Assembly (NCBI GenBank): GCA_025331445.1
Contig: JAIWNE010000020.1
Location: 62,001-126,000, forward strand
Origin: Blakeslea trispora
Taxonomy: Eukaryota > Mucoromycota > Mucoromycetes > Mucorales > Choanephoraceae
Direction: 5' to 3'
Length of the DNA: 64,000 nucleotides
Shown: positions 26,025-38,107 of the stretch, piece after piece
How positions within the stretch are numbered: position 1 is the first letter of the stretch
Layout of the letters: the number at the start of each line of letters is the position of its first letter
Notes under the pieces: generated by a model
What the model was told of the DNA's origin: nothing
Database searches by the model: none
Seen by the model: only the letters and a program-made list of their open reading frames with translations
Position numbers and translations under genes: made by a program

Positions 26025-27991
26025 TTATTTCTCTTGTTTTGCTACCTCCATTTCTTGTAAGACACGCAACCAGCCTGTGCCTGCTTCTTTTCGCATTGTC
26101 TCAATCTTCTTTCTAAATGCCTCAGATGCCTTTTTGAATTCTTCACTGTTGGCTGCTGCTGCTGCTGCCTTCTCTTCTGCAGCTGTTGCTTTTTTGCTAC
26201 GTCTCGATCGAACAGAGGCAGCTCTTCGCGCATTCTTGGCCTCTTGTTGGACTGCTTCTTCTAGATCTACTGCTCTATGTCGGTGTCTCTTGCTGTCTTC
26301 GTCATCTGAAAGACAAGCTTCAGGTACTGGTATACTTTCATCTTCAATAGGTCTGCCTAGTCGAATCTGACGTTTGTTTGACTTTGATTTGGCTCGAGCT
26401 GGCTTTTTTGTCTTGACGATTGCCTGATTTTCTGTGACAGCAGCTGAGGGCCATTGTGTTGGATTTCTACTACTAAAGTGGTTGGCAGGTAAGCTGATAC
26501 GACGACGTTCTGCAAAATTAGGTTTAGTGCCGTCTAATTCGATATCAATGTCATTCTTTTTAAACTGATTGAATATCTCCACACGATAATCAGGCTATTG
26601 ACATCTGTGAATACAACTATATCGCTCGACTTGTTTGATTTGTTTACCTGTAATTGAGTAAAAGGATTACCCTCGATCCAGATATCGCGAATATTAGGTA
26701 AAGCTGCTAAGCGGCCAATTTCAGCAGCATCATTGATTCGATTGTCGCGTACATCCAATCGCTCTAATGCCCACAATCGATCCAGACCCGCCAAAACTGT
26801 AAGACGATTACCTCTCAAGTCAAGTTCTTGAATGTTGCCCAAGACTGTGTTAATACTTGAGGTCAATGAAATCATATTGTAGGACAAATTAAGACTTGTG
26901 AGATTAAAGAGTGAAGCAAGAGGTGCAGGGATATCAATCAGTAGATTGCTAGAAAGATTCAAATGAGTTAGTGAGCGTAGCTGCTGTGCGGAATCCATGT
27001 CTAAAGTAATTAAAGCATTGTCTTGTAACGAAAGCATCTTCAGTTCAGGCCATCCTATGTTCTGAGAACCAAAAAGGGTAGCTGTATTCTCCAAATGACC
27101 TCCTTTGATCGTCATACTGGTCAATGAAGACTGTAGCCGAGACCAGTCAGCAATACAGTTGGGGCTAATCTGACTTAATTCAAGGAACCGAAGTTGTTTG
27201 AAGCAACTCAAGGGAAGGGCAACTGAGCCATCTTGAGGCAATGGTTGTTCATAACCTCGAATGATGCGTTGTCCGCTCTTGGTTACACCGTCTTGAGTAT
27301 CCGTCAAAAGATTCATGTGTAATTTAAGAGCCGATATTTTGGATAGATATTGATGAATATAGACGATATCTTCATGCAACGGGCGCTGAGTGTCATCCTG
27401 CTTTGATGACCAAAATTGCCAGCCTGTGGAAAGGGAAAGGGTAGACATGACAGATCCTACAGAAGTAATGGAAGGTGCTTTTCCTTGTGTGGATGTGGTC
27501 TCTGTCTCCACAAGACCATGTTCTGGTGGTACAGGCAACTGAATTTCTTCTACTAAGCCTATATGCTCAAACTGGACAAGCAAAAAATACAGGTGATGAA
27601 TGTCGAGTGTTAGGCAAGAGCGAGGTGGCATGTAGGATATATTAGATAGAGAATTTGTATCTGGTGAAGTAGCTGCCAAAAGGGATATATAAGGAATGGG
27701 TATACCATAAAGTGATTGTGGCCTTGACCCTCCTGTTCTTATTGCTGTTGTTTCTATAGCACTATTTGGTGGTGGAGGTAGTGGTGGTGGTGTTGTCTCT
27801 TTAGCAAATGCATTTGTAGTAGTAGACCATAATGAGGACATGGTTTTCATAAAGCCATTTGCCTGCTTAGGTGGTTCTTCTTTTGGTTTGTTGAGTGGTA
27901 CTGGCTGCGTATCAATCAGGCGAGATTGGTTGGATTCCAAATAATGTCGTAATGTACGAATAAACTGTTCTCCTGTAATTGAACTAGTCAT
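26025..27991 (-). CDS. Leucine-rich repeat protein, STK11IP/S. pombe LRR-type
   Basis: Two exons, 27991-26648 and 26594-26025; 637 aa. An N-terminal helical segment (TGEQFIRTLRHYLESNQSR) resembles the start of LKB1-interacting-protein-like fungal LRR proteins. After a proline-rich linker (PPPLPPPPNS), about seven LRRs span residues 285-445, for example LKMLSLQDNALITLDMDSA, LTHLNLSSNLLIDIPAPL, LTSLNLSYNMISL, LDLRGNRLTVLAGL and LDVRDNRINDAAEI. A cap reads IRDIWIEGNPFTQLQ plus PDYRVEIFNQF. The C-terminal third is basic with an Ala-rich coiled coil (AAAEEKAAAAAANSEEFKKA). It is probably a scaffold; partner unknown. I start at the first ATG (27991), not the upstream GTG frame. Confidence 0.85.
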
Positions 27992-28307
27992 TACAATAAG
28001 TGGTGATAACACAAAACAGAGAAAAAGAAAGAGAGAGAAAGAGAGAAAAGCAAAATAAAATAGCGCTTTTTAATTTTGGTTTTGTTTTTACACACACACA
28101 AAAAGGAAACAAGCAGTGAGGGGGATGTTACAAGACAGACGCGGCTCTAAAGTTTCCTGCTATGCATGTCTCCGAAAACAACCTTAAAGAAACATGACTC
28201 CTCATTTGGGTTTCAGGACAAAATACACCTCTTTTTGTAGATGCAAAATATAAAGAAATAAAGAGAGTGTGTGCGTTTCTTTGTTTATTTTATTAAAGAA
28301 AAAAAAT
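27992..28307. other. Intergenic: LRR-gene promoter and RPS25 3' flank
   Basis: About 316 bp between the LRR gene start (-) and the RPS25 stop (-). It contains a GA/CT-rich tract next to the LRR start and an AC run near 28092. No ORF of note. Confidence 0.5.
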
Positions 28308-28982
28308 TTATTCTTCGTCGTCAGCAGCAGCCTTCTTTTCATCACCGGTAGCACGGGTGTAGATGATTTGAGCGTGGTGGCGAGAGATAGGCTTGATCAA
28401 ACCTTGAGCTTCGAGTTCACGGATAGCAATACGAGCCAAAGAACCGTTCAACTTGAGACGGTCAACCAAGACAGATTGGGAGATAAGCTTGTAGGTAGGG
28501 ACTTCCTTGAACAAACGTTCGTAGGTGGGCTTATCGAGGATAACCAAGTTGTTGGCCTTGTCCTTGACCTTCTTGGCAGACCACTTCTTCTTGGCCTTCT
28601 TACCACCAGAGGATGAGCTAGGCTTAGCAGCAACGTCTTTCTTAGCCTATAAGCATATAGGGAAGGTGATCTGTTAGCATGTTGAAAACACAAAAAAAAA
28701 CACAGGTCGAAAGCTATCACAGTCCAGTGCGTGTGAGGAATGTAAGGGTGTAGGTTTTGTTCATTTGTCCATGCTTCGGTGAGTTTGAACATTCATCCAT
28801 GGAGTCGTATATGTATTATAAAAGGGAATTTCATCCATCCATCCATCCTATGCTATCGTCTATTCTAGTGGTGCTTTATCCTATTCCATCTGGTTGACTA
28901 TATTGTTGATCCTACATCCACGCACGCAATGGCCGTTTCTTTCTTTCTTTCTTCTGAAGTGGTATTCTGTCTACTTTACCAT
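28308..28982 (-). CDS. rps25: 40S ribosomal protein S25 (eS25)
   Basis: Main exon 28646-28308 encodes nearly the whole protein: lysine-rich start ([20 protein letters not shown]), [60 protein letters not shown] and an acidic tail. It has no ATG in frame at its 5' end and begins right after a splice acceptor (CTTATAG). The best initiator is an ATG at 28982-28980 directly followed by GTAAAG, so exon 1 would be just the start codon and the intron 333 nt. That gives 113 aa, normal for eS25. The long first intron and codon bias fit a highly expressed ribosomal-protein gene. The main exon is certain; the first exon is inferred. Confidence 0.9.
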
Positions 28983-30093
28983 TTGGATTATTGAGGAAGA
29001 TCCAAAATAGGTCTTGAGAATTTCCTACTGATATACTTGCGCGGAGAGGGTGGGGAGAGAATAATTCACCAGAAACCGGCCGGTAGGCGGAGATTCAATC
29101 TAACGCATAAGCCACATCAAGACATCATGACAAGCTGTCAATTTCAACAAGTAATGATGAAAGTTACTATTGACTCGAGAGCCATACTAGTGAGATGAAT
29201 AGAATTAACCTAAGGGGATACAAGCCTTGATATAAAACTTTTTAAAGAAAAAAAAAAGCACACTTCCTTCTCTGGATTGAAAAATAGTATTGTGTCTCTT
29301 AGTCGTCTCTAAAAGATTGAAATGCAAAAATCTAATCGTAGAGAAATTATGCATTATTCCAAAGTATTGATGACTATGTATGAGAACATGTTTTATTCGA
29401 TACTCAGATATACAACAAAGTCAAGAATGAAGGAGATCAAGTTAAGAGACACCTGAGCCATTGACTTATTCTTTTAGCCTTTCCCTATAGTGTTTTGTAA
29501 TGTGTACGTGCATTGACATAGCTCTAATAAGCTTGCCTTTCATATCTCCATTGCATCATCTCAGACGTGTCTTAGGTATGCGTTGATAGCAGCTGTAAAA
29601 GTAGCAGAAACAATGTCGTTTATAAATTATGTGATTTATCATAGAGTGTATCCTTTTTTTTTGACGAGGTTCAACCATAAGGGCATTCATCTTCAAGACT
29701 CCTTTATCATTCAGTTCTTTCAACACAGAAAATGCGAGCCTCATGTTCTGTATGCATAGAATCCTAGAAACACTGTAGCAAAAATGAAGCAGGACTATGT
29801 ATTGCATCAAGTACATTTAGATCCAATTGTTTAAAAAAGCAATCTCTCTCTCACGCTTATATCAATTGAGCCTTTACTCCTTTTTTTCTCTCTTTTAATA
29901 ATATTTAAATAAACTTGGCTCAAGCAACCCATCTTTTCACTATGTGTGTTTGCCCTGAGAGTGACCAGATCAAGAGCTACACTTTTGCTATTTTCGGGAA
30001 ATAAATCACTTATTTCTTGTCTGAGTTAGAACACTTCAAATTGACTTTATTTTCTATACTCTTTTTCCTTTCTTCTTTCTTGCCTTTTAACGC
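28983..30093. other. Divergent intergenic region RPS25 / GWT1
   Basis: About 1.1 kb holding both promoters. A locally GC-rich stretch at about 29035-29095 (ACCGGCCGGTAGG) lies 50-110 bp upstream of the RPS25 start. The GWT1 side ends in a CT-rich leader. No conserved ORF was seen on either strand. Confidence 0.5.
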
Positions 30094-31720
30094 ATGAAAG
30101 ATATCAGTGAAGAGGAGTACAAGCTGGCCAAGGAGGCGCATGTATCTGGTTGCACAGGTGGAAGTATCTATGAAATTAACATTGTTTGTGCCTCACTTGT
30201 GGTAAACTAATTCTTTCCTTCCCTCCTTTTTTTCTTCTTCTTTGGAGCATACAAGTCAGACTTACTCTCTCTTTCTCTTTGAATAGAGTTCTCATTTGCT
30301 ATGGGCCAATCTCGTAAAGACAGAAAGAATAAATCGCAACAGCTTTGTTCCTCAGTTTGTCATCTATGTGTTACCATTGCTGGCCAATATGACCATTTTC
30401 TCAGATTACGCTACGTTGGTTACTGTTGGTATAGCTACTGCAGCCATCATGCTATCTATGGTTTCAGCAGTTGATGTAAGAAAAGAAGAAAAGGAATCGA
30501 GCCAAGAGACAAGCCAATTTCTATCTTATTTGACCATTTATCGTGCGGGTGCCATGATTTCTACATGTATTGCTATTTTAGCAGTTGATTTTCAATTTTT
30601 CCCTCGACGCTTTGCAAAAGTAGAGACATTTGGAACATCCTTGGTAACTATTACGATAATAGCTTTCTTATTGGAGCAAAAGATGGTCTGTGTTGTAACT
30701 GTCTCTTTTGCGTTTTATAGATGGATGTTGGTGTTGGTTCCTTTGTGTTTTCGTCTGGCATTGTAGCTTCTCGAGCTTTTGTAGACTCACGTTCAAAAAA
30801 GAAATTTGCATCCAGCATGTTTCAATCCATCAGATCAGCTTTGCCTATTTTAGCTTTAGGGTTTACTCGGTTGTTTTTGACAAAGAGCGTGGATTATCAA
30901 GAACATAACTCTGAATATGGATTACATTGGAACTTTTTCTTCACCTTGGGTTTTTTACCACCCTTTGTGACCGCCTTGGGAGCCTTTCGTCCATTTGCTG
31001 TGACTGGACTGATAATAGCCTGTACCTATCAGCTTATTCTTCACCAAGGGCTACAAGACTGGATACTAAATGCACCACGCGTTGATTTGGTGAGTGCAAA
31101 CAAAGAAGGTATCTGTAGTCTTGCTGGGTATCTATCCATCTTTCTGTTGGGCTTACAAGTCGGTGCTTGGGTTTTTTCATCTTCGAAAAACCTAATGTTC
31201 AAGTTGAGTGGATTTAGTGGGTTTATGTGGAGTTTGTTTGGTATCTGGATTTTTATGTTTCCTGATAACTATGTCTCTCGTCGGATGGTAAACTAGATAA
31301 CAGAAAAAAAATCAGAGCGTATATACTACTGATCCCGATAACTCAAATGTATTTTAAATAGGCCAACTTGCCTTATGTTTTATGGGTTGTTGCATTCAAT
31401 GTCAGCCTGCTCACATCCATTGTATTTGTTGAATCAAAGACTTCTGTCAAAGGACGGGGACCACCTATGTTGGATGCTTTGAATATCAATGGTTTATTTA
31501 CATTCCTATTGGTAAGAAAAAAAAAGAGTCCGGTCTAATAAATATACATTCTAATTTTGATGGTTAGGCCAATGTATTGACAGGCACAGTCAATTTGAGT
31601 ATGCGGACACTGTATGCCAGTGATTTGACAGCAACTATCATTAATGTTATTTACATGTTCATTGTTTGCTTTATCCCATGGATCTTATGGCATCAATACC
31701 AAGTTAGAATAAAGTTCTGA
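30094..31720 (+). CDS. gwt1: GPI-anchored wall transfer protein Gwt1 (PIG-W), inositol acyltransferase
   Basis: Five exons: 30094-30201, 30287-30643, 30721-31287, 31362-31511, 31568-31720; 444 aa with about 12 predicted membrane spans. It acylates the inositol of GlcN-PI in the ER, an essential step of GPI-anchor synthesis. Conserved blocks: HVSGCTGGSIYEIN at the N-terminus, LTIYRAGAMISTCIAILAVD, FPRRFAKVETFGTSLMDVGV (joined across intron 2), GLHWNFFFTLGFLPPF, and LANVLTGTVNLSMRTLYASD near the C-terminus. Gwt1 is the target of gepinacin/fosmanogepix-type antifungals in other fungi. It works in the same pathway that would anchor the Kre9/KNH-like protein at 11253-12022. Start chosen at the first ATG in frame, after a CT-rich leader. 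Confidence 0.95.
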
Positions 31721-32079
31721 ATTTCAAAATCAAGTTGAAATTTTTTCTTTTTTTTTATTCCCCCTCTTCTTCTTTTTTTTTATATTTTTATTTTTCCTCT
31801 CTTCTTTTACATATAAAGCACAAGCTTAAATAGTGTATTGAAAAAGAAGTGAAAAGCAGCTTATTTTCTTGTGCTTTTTTTGTTGTTGTTTTCAATAGTC
31901 TTTATTCACTTGATAAAAGCAATTATCTCTTTTTCTTTATATATATTTTGCACACACACATATATATTATAGATACAAAAAAAAGGTAGAAAGTCCCCCC
32001 CTCTCTTTTTTTTAAACAGTAAGTTCTATTTTGTTGGATACGCGTTTAAAGATAGACTGAATTATGAACTATACAAAGT
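31721..32079. promoter_or_regulatory. GWT1 3' flank and CHD1 promoter/leader
   Basis: About 359 bp, very T-rich. An ACGCGT (MCB core) lies at 32040-32045, 35 bp before the CHD1 ATG. A short upstream ORF (32064-32093, ten codons including stop) overlaps the CHD1 start out of frame. Confidence 0.5.
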
Positions 32080-35000
32080 ATGAGTATGCATAGAAGCAAC
32101 AATATCTTCACAGACTCTGAGTCAGACGAAGACTATCCCAATAGTTATCACCTGAGTTTGAAGACAACCGATACCACAAAAATCACCAGTACAACCGGTA
32201 ACTCTAGCTCATCAGATCACGACCAAGTATCGGACCAAGTCACTACAGACGATGAAAACATGCTTTCCTTGCAAAGCTCGCCTTCTCCTTATGCTTCTGA
32301 ACCTGAAACAGCAGCCGTATCACACCATCAACAGCATTACGATGATGATGAAGAAGGCGACAACTATCTGGACCCTGATTTATACTGTCTAAGGCGCTCA
32401 AATCGACACAAGGATAAATCAAATTCAGCAGTATGTAAATGACTACAAGTTAAAAACGAATAGCAATAATTATTAATCTGACATTTCATTTCCATGAAAA
32501 GGCTGGTGCAGATTCCGAAGAGACAACATTTACTACAGACGAGGAAATACAAGATGATAGCTCAGATGATGATTATGCCAGTCCAAAGAAATCCCGATCA
32601 AAACGATTGACTCGACAATCCAAGATGAGACAACAACGAGGTAAGAATAAGAGTGATGCTTTGTTTCTTATTGTGAGGAAAATTAGCTAGAGAGGATTGA
32701 TTTGAAAAGTAAATTAGCATCTTTTGAAACTGATGAAGAAGATGATGATGATGAAGGCAACGGTATTGAAGAGGGGCAAGAAGAGAGCAACTCGGATGAC
32801 GATTGGGGATCCACTAGACGCAAAAGCAAGAAAAGAACAAGACGTCTTAAACAAAAGGTTGCTCGTAAGTTTCCCTCCTTTTTTTTCTCTCTCTTCCAAT
32901 AGAGATAGATGTATTATGTAATCACACACAATGCCTATTTTTTTCTTTTTTCTGTAGGTGCTATTTCACCCAGTGATTATGCACGCCATTCCACCCGTAC
33001 TCGCAAAGTAACAAATTACAACGAAGACAATGCTGAGCTTTGGGGCTTATCAGAAGAAGATGTTGTTGAGACTTATACCCCTGCTGTCGTCGAAGAAGAT
33101 GAAGGAGATGTTATTGAACAAGTGCTGGATCACAGAAGAAAAGAAGGCGACGGTAAAGAAACACTAGCATGATTTATTTCTCTATGGTTCTTTTTTTTTG
33201 TGCTTAAATTTATTATTAGAGGAAGGTCCTGATATTCCCGAAAAAAATCTCGAGTTTTTAATCAAATGGAAATCATGGTCACATTTGCACGATACCTGGG
33301 ATACATACGATTATCTCAAAACCTGCAAGAGTTTTCGAAAACTTGAGAATTACATCCGCAGTTATGTAGATGAACAAAACTTTCGTGCTAATGTCGAAAC
33401 AACGCGAGAAGAAATTGAACAACGGGATATCAAGCTCTCTCGTCGTCGAGATGAGATTCAGGATTGGCGTACAGTGGATCGTGTCTTGGCTTCACGTGGA
33501 CAACCTCCCAACATTGAATATTATGTTAAATGGAAGCGACTTCATTACGACGAATGTACTTGGGAAGGTGCTGATCTGATAGCAAACGATCACCAAGCTG
33601 AAATTGACGATTTCATGATTCGAGAACAAAACACCAACATTCCTCATCGCTCCTTAACTTACCATAGAGGTAATCGACCTGACTTTAGCGCCTTCAAGAC
33701 ACAACCCAGCTTCATCACAGGTGGTGAATTACGTGACTATCAACTGCATGGTGTCAATTGGATGTATTATTTATGGTGTCGAAACGAAAACGGTATTTTG
33801 GCAGATGAAATGGGTTTAGGTAAGACAGTTCAGACCATCAGTTTCTTGAACACTCTGTTTCATCACAGCAAACTGTATGGTCCCTTTTTGATTGTCGTGC
33901 CCTTGTCTACATCTGATAACTGGATGCAAGAATTCAAACAATGGGCACCTGAGATGAATGTCATTTGCTATCTTGGCAATCGCGCTTCGCGTGAGGTCAT
34001 TCGCAATACCGAGTTTTATCTCTCTGGCACAAAGCGACTCAAGTTCAATGTGATTATCACAACCTATGAAATTGTGCTTAAAGACAAGGATGTTCTGGGA
34101 AACATTCGCTGGCAATACCTGGCTGTGGATGAGGCGCATCGACTCAAGAATGCTGATTCTCAACTTTATGAAGCTCTCTCAAGTTTCCAAACAACCAATC
34201 GCCTGTTGATTACCGGTACCCCTCTTCAGAACAATGTAACCGAATTACTGGCCTTAGTCCGCTTTTTGATGCCCAATATGGACTTGAGTGCCTACAATTT
34301 CGATCTTGATGTAGACGATATCAACCAAGAAGAAAAAATTAAAGCATTGCACAACAGTATCAAACGACTGATGCTTCGTCGATTAAAAAAGGATGTCGAG
34401 AAATCATTGCCCAACAAATCTGAGCGTATCTTGCGTGTAGAGATGAGCGAACTTCAAAAGACATACTACAAACATATTTTGGCTAAAAACTTTGAACTCT
34501 TGTCTTCAGGCGCAGAGAGTAAGAAACAATGGCTGAATATCGCTATCGAACTAAAGAAAGCAAGTAATCACCCCTTCTTGTTCCCTGATGTCGAAACACC
34601 CTCTACCAGTCGCATCACTCAGCTAAAGGGTTTGATTGAAAATAGTGGCAAAATGGTCTTGTTGGACAAGTTACTGAGTCGTCTCAAGGAAATGGTCACC
34701 GTGTCTTGATCTTTTCTCAGCTGGTCATGATGCTTGATATTCTTTCGGATTATATGACCTTGCGTGGTCACCCCTTCCAACGTCTAGATGGTTCCATGAA
34801 ACCTGAGGATCGTAACAAGGCCATCGAGCACTACAACTCACCTGGAAGCCCCGACTTTGCCTTTTTATTGTCCACTCGTGCAGGTGGCATGGGTATCAAT
34901 TTGGTGACAGCAGATACGGTTATCATTTTTGACTCTGATTGGAATCCACAAAACGATCTGCAAGCCATGTCCCGTGCTCACCGTATTGGTCAGACCAAGT

Positions 35001-37072
35001 CTGTTAATGTCTATCGATTTGTTACAAAGGGAACGATGGAAGAAGACATCATTGAACGTGCCAAGCGCAAAATGGTCTTGGAATACTGTATCATCAAACA
35101 GATGGACACTTCAGGTCATTCTTTTTTGGCAGCAGAACAACAACAAGCATTGACTGCCAGTAAGAACCGAGATTTGCCATTCAATCGAGCAGAGATGTCT
35201 GCTGTTCTCAAGTTTGGTGCCAAAAATATGTTTGAATCTACAGAGAACACACAATCAGTGAACGACATTGATCTAGATGAAATCCTAGAACGTGCTGAAA
35301 CGACCGAGACGTTAGAAGGTCAAGACAGTGCGTTGGGATCAGAAGACTTTTTAGCACAGTTTAAGATTACAGATTATGGAGGTACAGCAGAAGATCTCAG
35401 TTGGGACGATATTATTCCTCAGTCTGAACGTGTCAAGATGCAAGAGGAACAGGAACTTGAAGATCAGACATCTCTTTATGATCGTGCAGCCAAAAGAGCC
35501 CGTGTCAATTACACATTAGAAGATGAAGAGGATGAAGAGTCAAGAAATGGAAAGAAGCGAAAGCGAACCGCCAACGGTACACAGCCGACTGTCCGAAAGC
35601 GACAGAACAATGGAAAGGCCAATGAACTATCCGAGCGAGATCGACGTGCTATTGTTCGTGCTGTCCTTAAATACGGTGATGTAAGGGCACGTTACACAGA
35701 AGCTGTCAATGATTTTGACTTGGAACAAAAGGACAAGGAACTCATTCTGTCCCTGTACGAGGATTTGATTGCTGAATGTAAGTCTCGTGTAAGAGAACAA
35801 GCCGAGGCCAATCAGACGATCAAGAAGGGCCAGGAGGTCAGCGAGGATCAACTGTTGGTTGAACTTCGGCATACAAAACAGAAAGCCATCCTGTTTACAT
35901 GGCATGATATTGCTAGTGTGAATGCTGGTCAAGTCTTCCAACGCCATCATGACATGAAGGTTTTGGCACGTCGTTTGAATGCCATGATTGATCGAACCAA
36001 GTTCCGTGTTAGTTTAGGCGCTAAGCGAGTTCAAGGTTGGTCTTGTAGTTGGGGACCTAAAGAGGATGCTATGCTGCTTGTAGGTGTGCATCAACACGGA
36101 TTTGGCTCATGGCCTGCCATCCAGGCAGATACACCTTTAGGCTTGTCTGACAAATTCTTTATTGGTAACCACGATGATGAAGATGATAAAAAGACACCCA
36201 AGGCAATTCACCTTGTGCGTCGTGCAGAGCAGATGATGAAGATTTTGGCTGAAGAAGACAAGCTCCGAAACGAGCGATCTCCTTCTTCTTCCACTCATGC
36301 CAAGAAGGGACCTAAATCAAAACAACAACAGAAACGAAAAATGTTAGAAATAGAACAGACACAAAAAGACCATCGAAAAGAAGAGGATCACCATGATCCT
36401 TCAGGCAAGAAACGCAAAGCGCGTTCTTCCGATGCTACATCTCCATCTAAGCGAACATTAGAGAAGGAAAACAAGATACCAGAACAAGTCCAAGATGATA
36501 GTTATGATGCAGATGCTGCCTATACATCCATGAGACCTATCAAGCATGTCTTGGTGCGACTAAGGGATGATGCTGATAAAGCAGATGGCACCGAAAAGGC
36601 ACAGTTGATTAAGGAATGCATGTTGAAGATTGGTAAACACATCAGTCGCCAAGCAGCTGAACATACACGCGATGAGCACTTGAAGCAACATCTTTGGATG
36701 TATACCTGTCAATACTGGCCTGGTATGAAATTAACATGGAAAAACCTGGCTGACGTGTATGAAAAGATCTTGGCTGCTACTCAACAACAGCAGAAAGAAG
36801 AAAAAGGTCATAAAGACCATCACCATAGCCATCATCATAGACATCGGTCCCCTTCCCCTACTAACAGTAATAGCAGTGGACGGCATCATCGCTCTTCACG
36901 AAGAGATAGCATAACAAAGAAAAGCCATCATCATTCTTATGATGATTCAAGCACTCACAGTAAACGCAGACGCTCTTCTTCAACACATCGTGAAGATCGC
37001 CATCATGGGCGAAAATCACATGATCGTTATGATCGAGAAAAAAGCAGTAGCTCTAAAGATAGACGTCGGTAG
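32080..37072 (+). CDS. chd1: Chromodomain-helicase-DNA-binding protein Chd1 (frameshifted in this sequence)
   Basis: Exons 32080-32430, 32502-32640, 32691-32864, 32958-33152, 33220-37072; about 1570 aa if one missing base is allowed for. Acidic Ser-rich N-terminus; two chromodomains ([17 protein letters not shown] and [17 protein letters not shown]); SNF2 ATPase with [11 protein letters not shown] and DEAH; helicase C lobe with [17 protein letters not shown] and [13 protein letters not shown]; a SANT/SLIDE-like region around [20 protein letters not shown]; a C-terminal CHCT (DUF4208) domain ending [18 protein letters not shown]; then a His/Ser/Arg-rich tail. It spaces nucleosomes during transcription elongation. 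At about 34690-34693 the frame shifts by one base: the first frame stops at 34709 while the conserved GHRVLIFSQ continues in the next. No intron repairs it. An assembly error or a real indel are both possible. Confidence 0.92.
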
Positions 37073-37163
37073 AAAGTGATTCTTCAGTTTATGCATGTGT
37101 GTAATATTTAAAATAAAAATAATCAAAGCTAGCCCCCTCTTTTTTTTTCTTTATTTTACAACA

Positions 37164-38060
37164 ATGCAAAAAGGCACACCTATTAAAAATGTTAGCTCAA
37201 CCACAGCTATTGATCTGAAAGCAGAATTAGCTCAACATGTCGATCAGTTTGAAAAGATGCGCTCGAGCTCAGGCAAACAAGTGACTGCACAAAGACCAGA
37301 CAAGAAACCGACTGTTTGGTCTCGGCAGAACAAAGGTGTTCATGATCGAAATCAGCGAGATGCTCAGGTATTGCCTGCTGTTGAGAGTGATGTCCTTGCT
37401 CGCAGTCGAGAACAGCTTGAAAAAAAGGCTCGATTCTATGAGGCTCTACAGTCAGGTCGAGTTGAATACGATCCTGAAGATGAAGAACATATGCCACTTG
37501 TTGATTTCGATAAAAAGTACATGGAAGATCGCACGAAAGAAAGAAGTAAAAAGAAGAGGCGTACAGAACAAGACGATGATCCTTGGGTAGAATATGAGGA
37601 TGAGTTTGGTAGAACACGTGTTGTACGCCAAAGCCAACTACCTGAGAAACAACCCTTAGAAGAATCGGAAGAAGAAGAAGACGAAGGACCTCTCTATGAC
37701 TTTTCTAAATCAGATCGAACCAACATGAATCACTTTGAAGCAGATCGTGAAATCAGAACAAAAGGTGTTGGTTTCTATCAATTCTCAAAAGATGAAGATG
37801 AACGTCAAGCTCAGTTGGACAAACTAAATAAACTTAGACAAGAGACAGAAAATGCTCGAAAATCAGTGGTTTCGGCTGCTTCAAAACGAAAGCAGATGAT
37901 GGCACAGAATGCCGAAAAAATCCGGGCTAGAAAAGCAGCATTACAAGCCAAGAAGCATCATCAACTTAAGCCAGAACAACTCCCTGATGTCCAGCCTGCT
38001 GTGGTCAATGAAAACAGTGTGACTGATTTCCTCAAGTCCATACGAAACAAGGTTGAATAA
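37164..38060 (+). CDS. CCDC174-like nuclear protein (DUF4078)
   Basis: Intronless, 298 aa. Highly charged and helical, with the family signatures DPWVEYEDEFGRTRVVR and GVGFYQFSKDEDERQAQLDK inside the DUF4078 region (about 130-245). In animals CCDC174 is nuclear and linked to the exon-junction/spliceosome machinery; the fungal role is inferred from that. The start is the ATG at 37164, preceded by ACA; the open frame upstream is AT-rich leader. It lies only 91 bp after the CHD1 stop. The 3' flank has an (AG)n run at 38061-38079 and meets the TAF4 3' end tail to tail. Confidence 0.85.
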   Translation: MQKGTPIKNVSSTTAIDLKAELAQHVDQFEKMRSSSGKQVTAQRPDKKPTVWSRQNKGVHDRNQRDAQVLPAVESDVLARSREQLEKKARFYEALQSGRVEYDPEDEEHMPLVDFDKKYMEDRTKERSKKKRRTEQDDDPWVEYEDEFGRTRVVRQSQLPEKQPLEESEEEEDEGPLYDFSKSDRTNMNHFEADREIRTKGVGFYQFSKDEDERQAQLDKLNKLRQETENARKSVVSAASKRKQMMAQNAEKIRARKAALQAKKHHQLKPEQLPDVQPAVVNENSVTDFLKSIRNKVE

Positions 38061-38107
38061 AGAGAGAGAGAGAGAGAGAACATGTATTTTAATTATTTTA
38101 TGTGTGT

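Noticed and set aside
28647..28979. Possible C/D-box snoRNA in the long RPS25 intron
   Set aside because: GGATGA motifs resemble a C box, but no D box (CTGA) with flanking complementarity was found.
29030..29110. GC-rich stretch with a possible tRNA-like B box (GATTCAATC)
   Set aside because: No matching A box, acceptor stem or anticodon arm could be built on either strand; more likely promoter DNA of RPS25.
33816..34163. Minus-strand ORF within the CHD1 ATPase domain
   Set aside because: Antisense to a conserved coding exon; no independent evidence.
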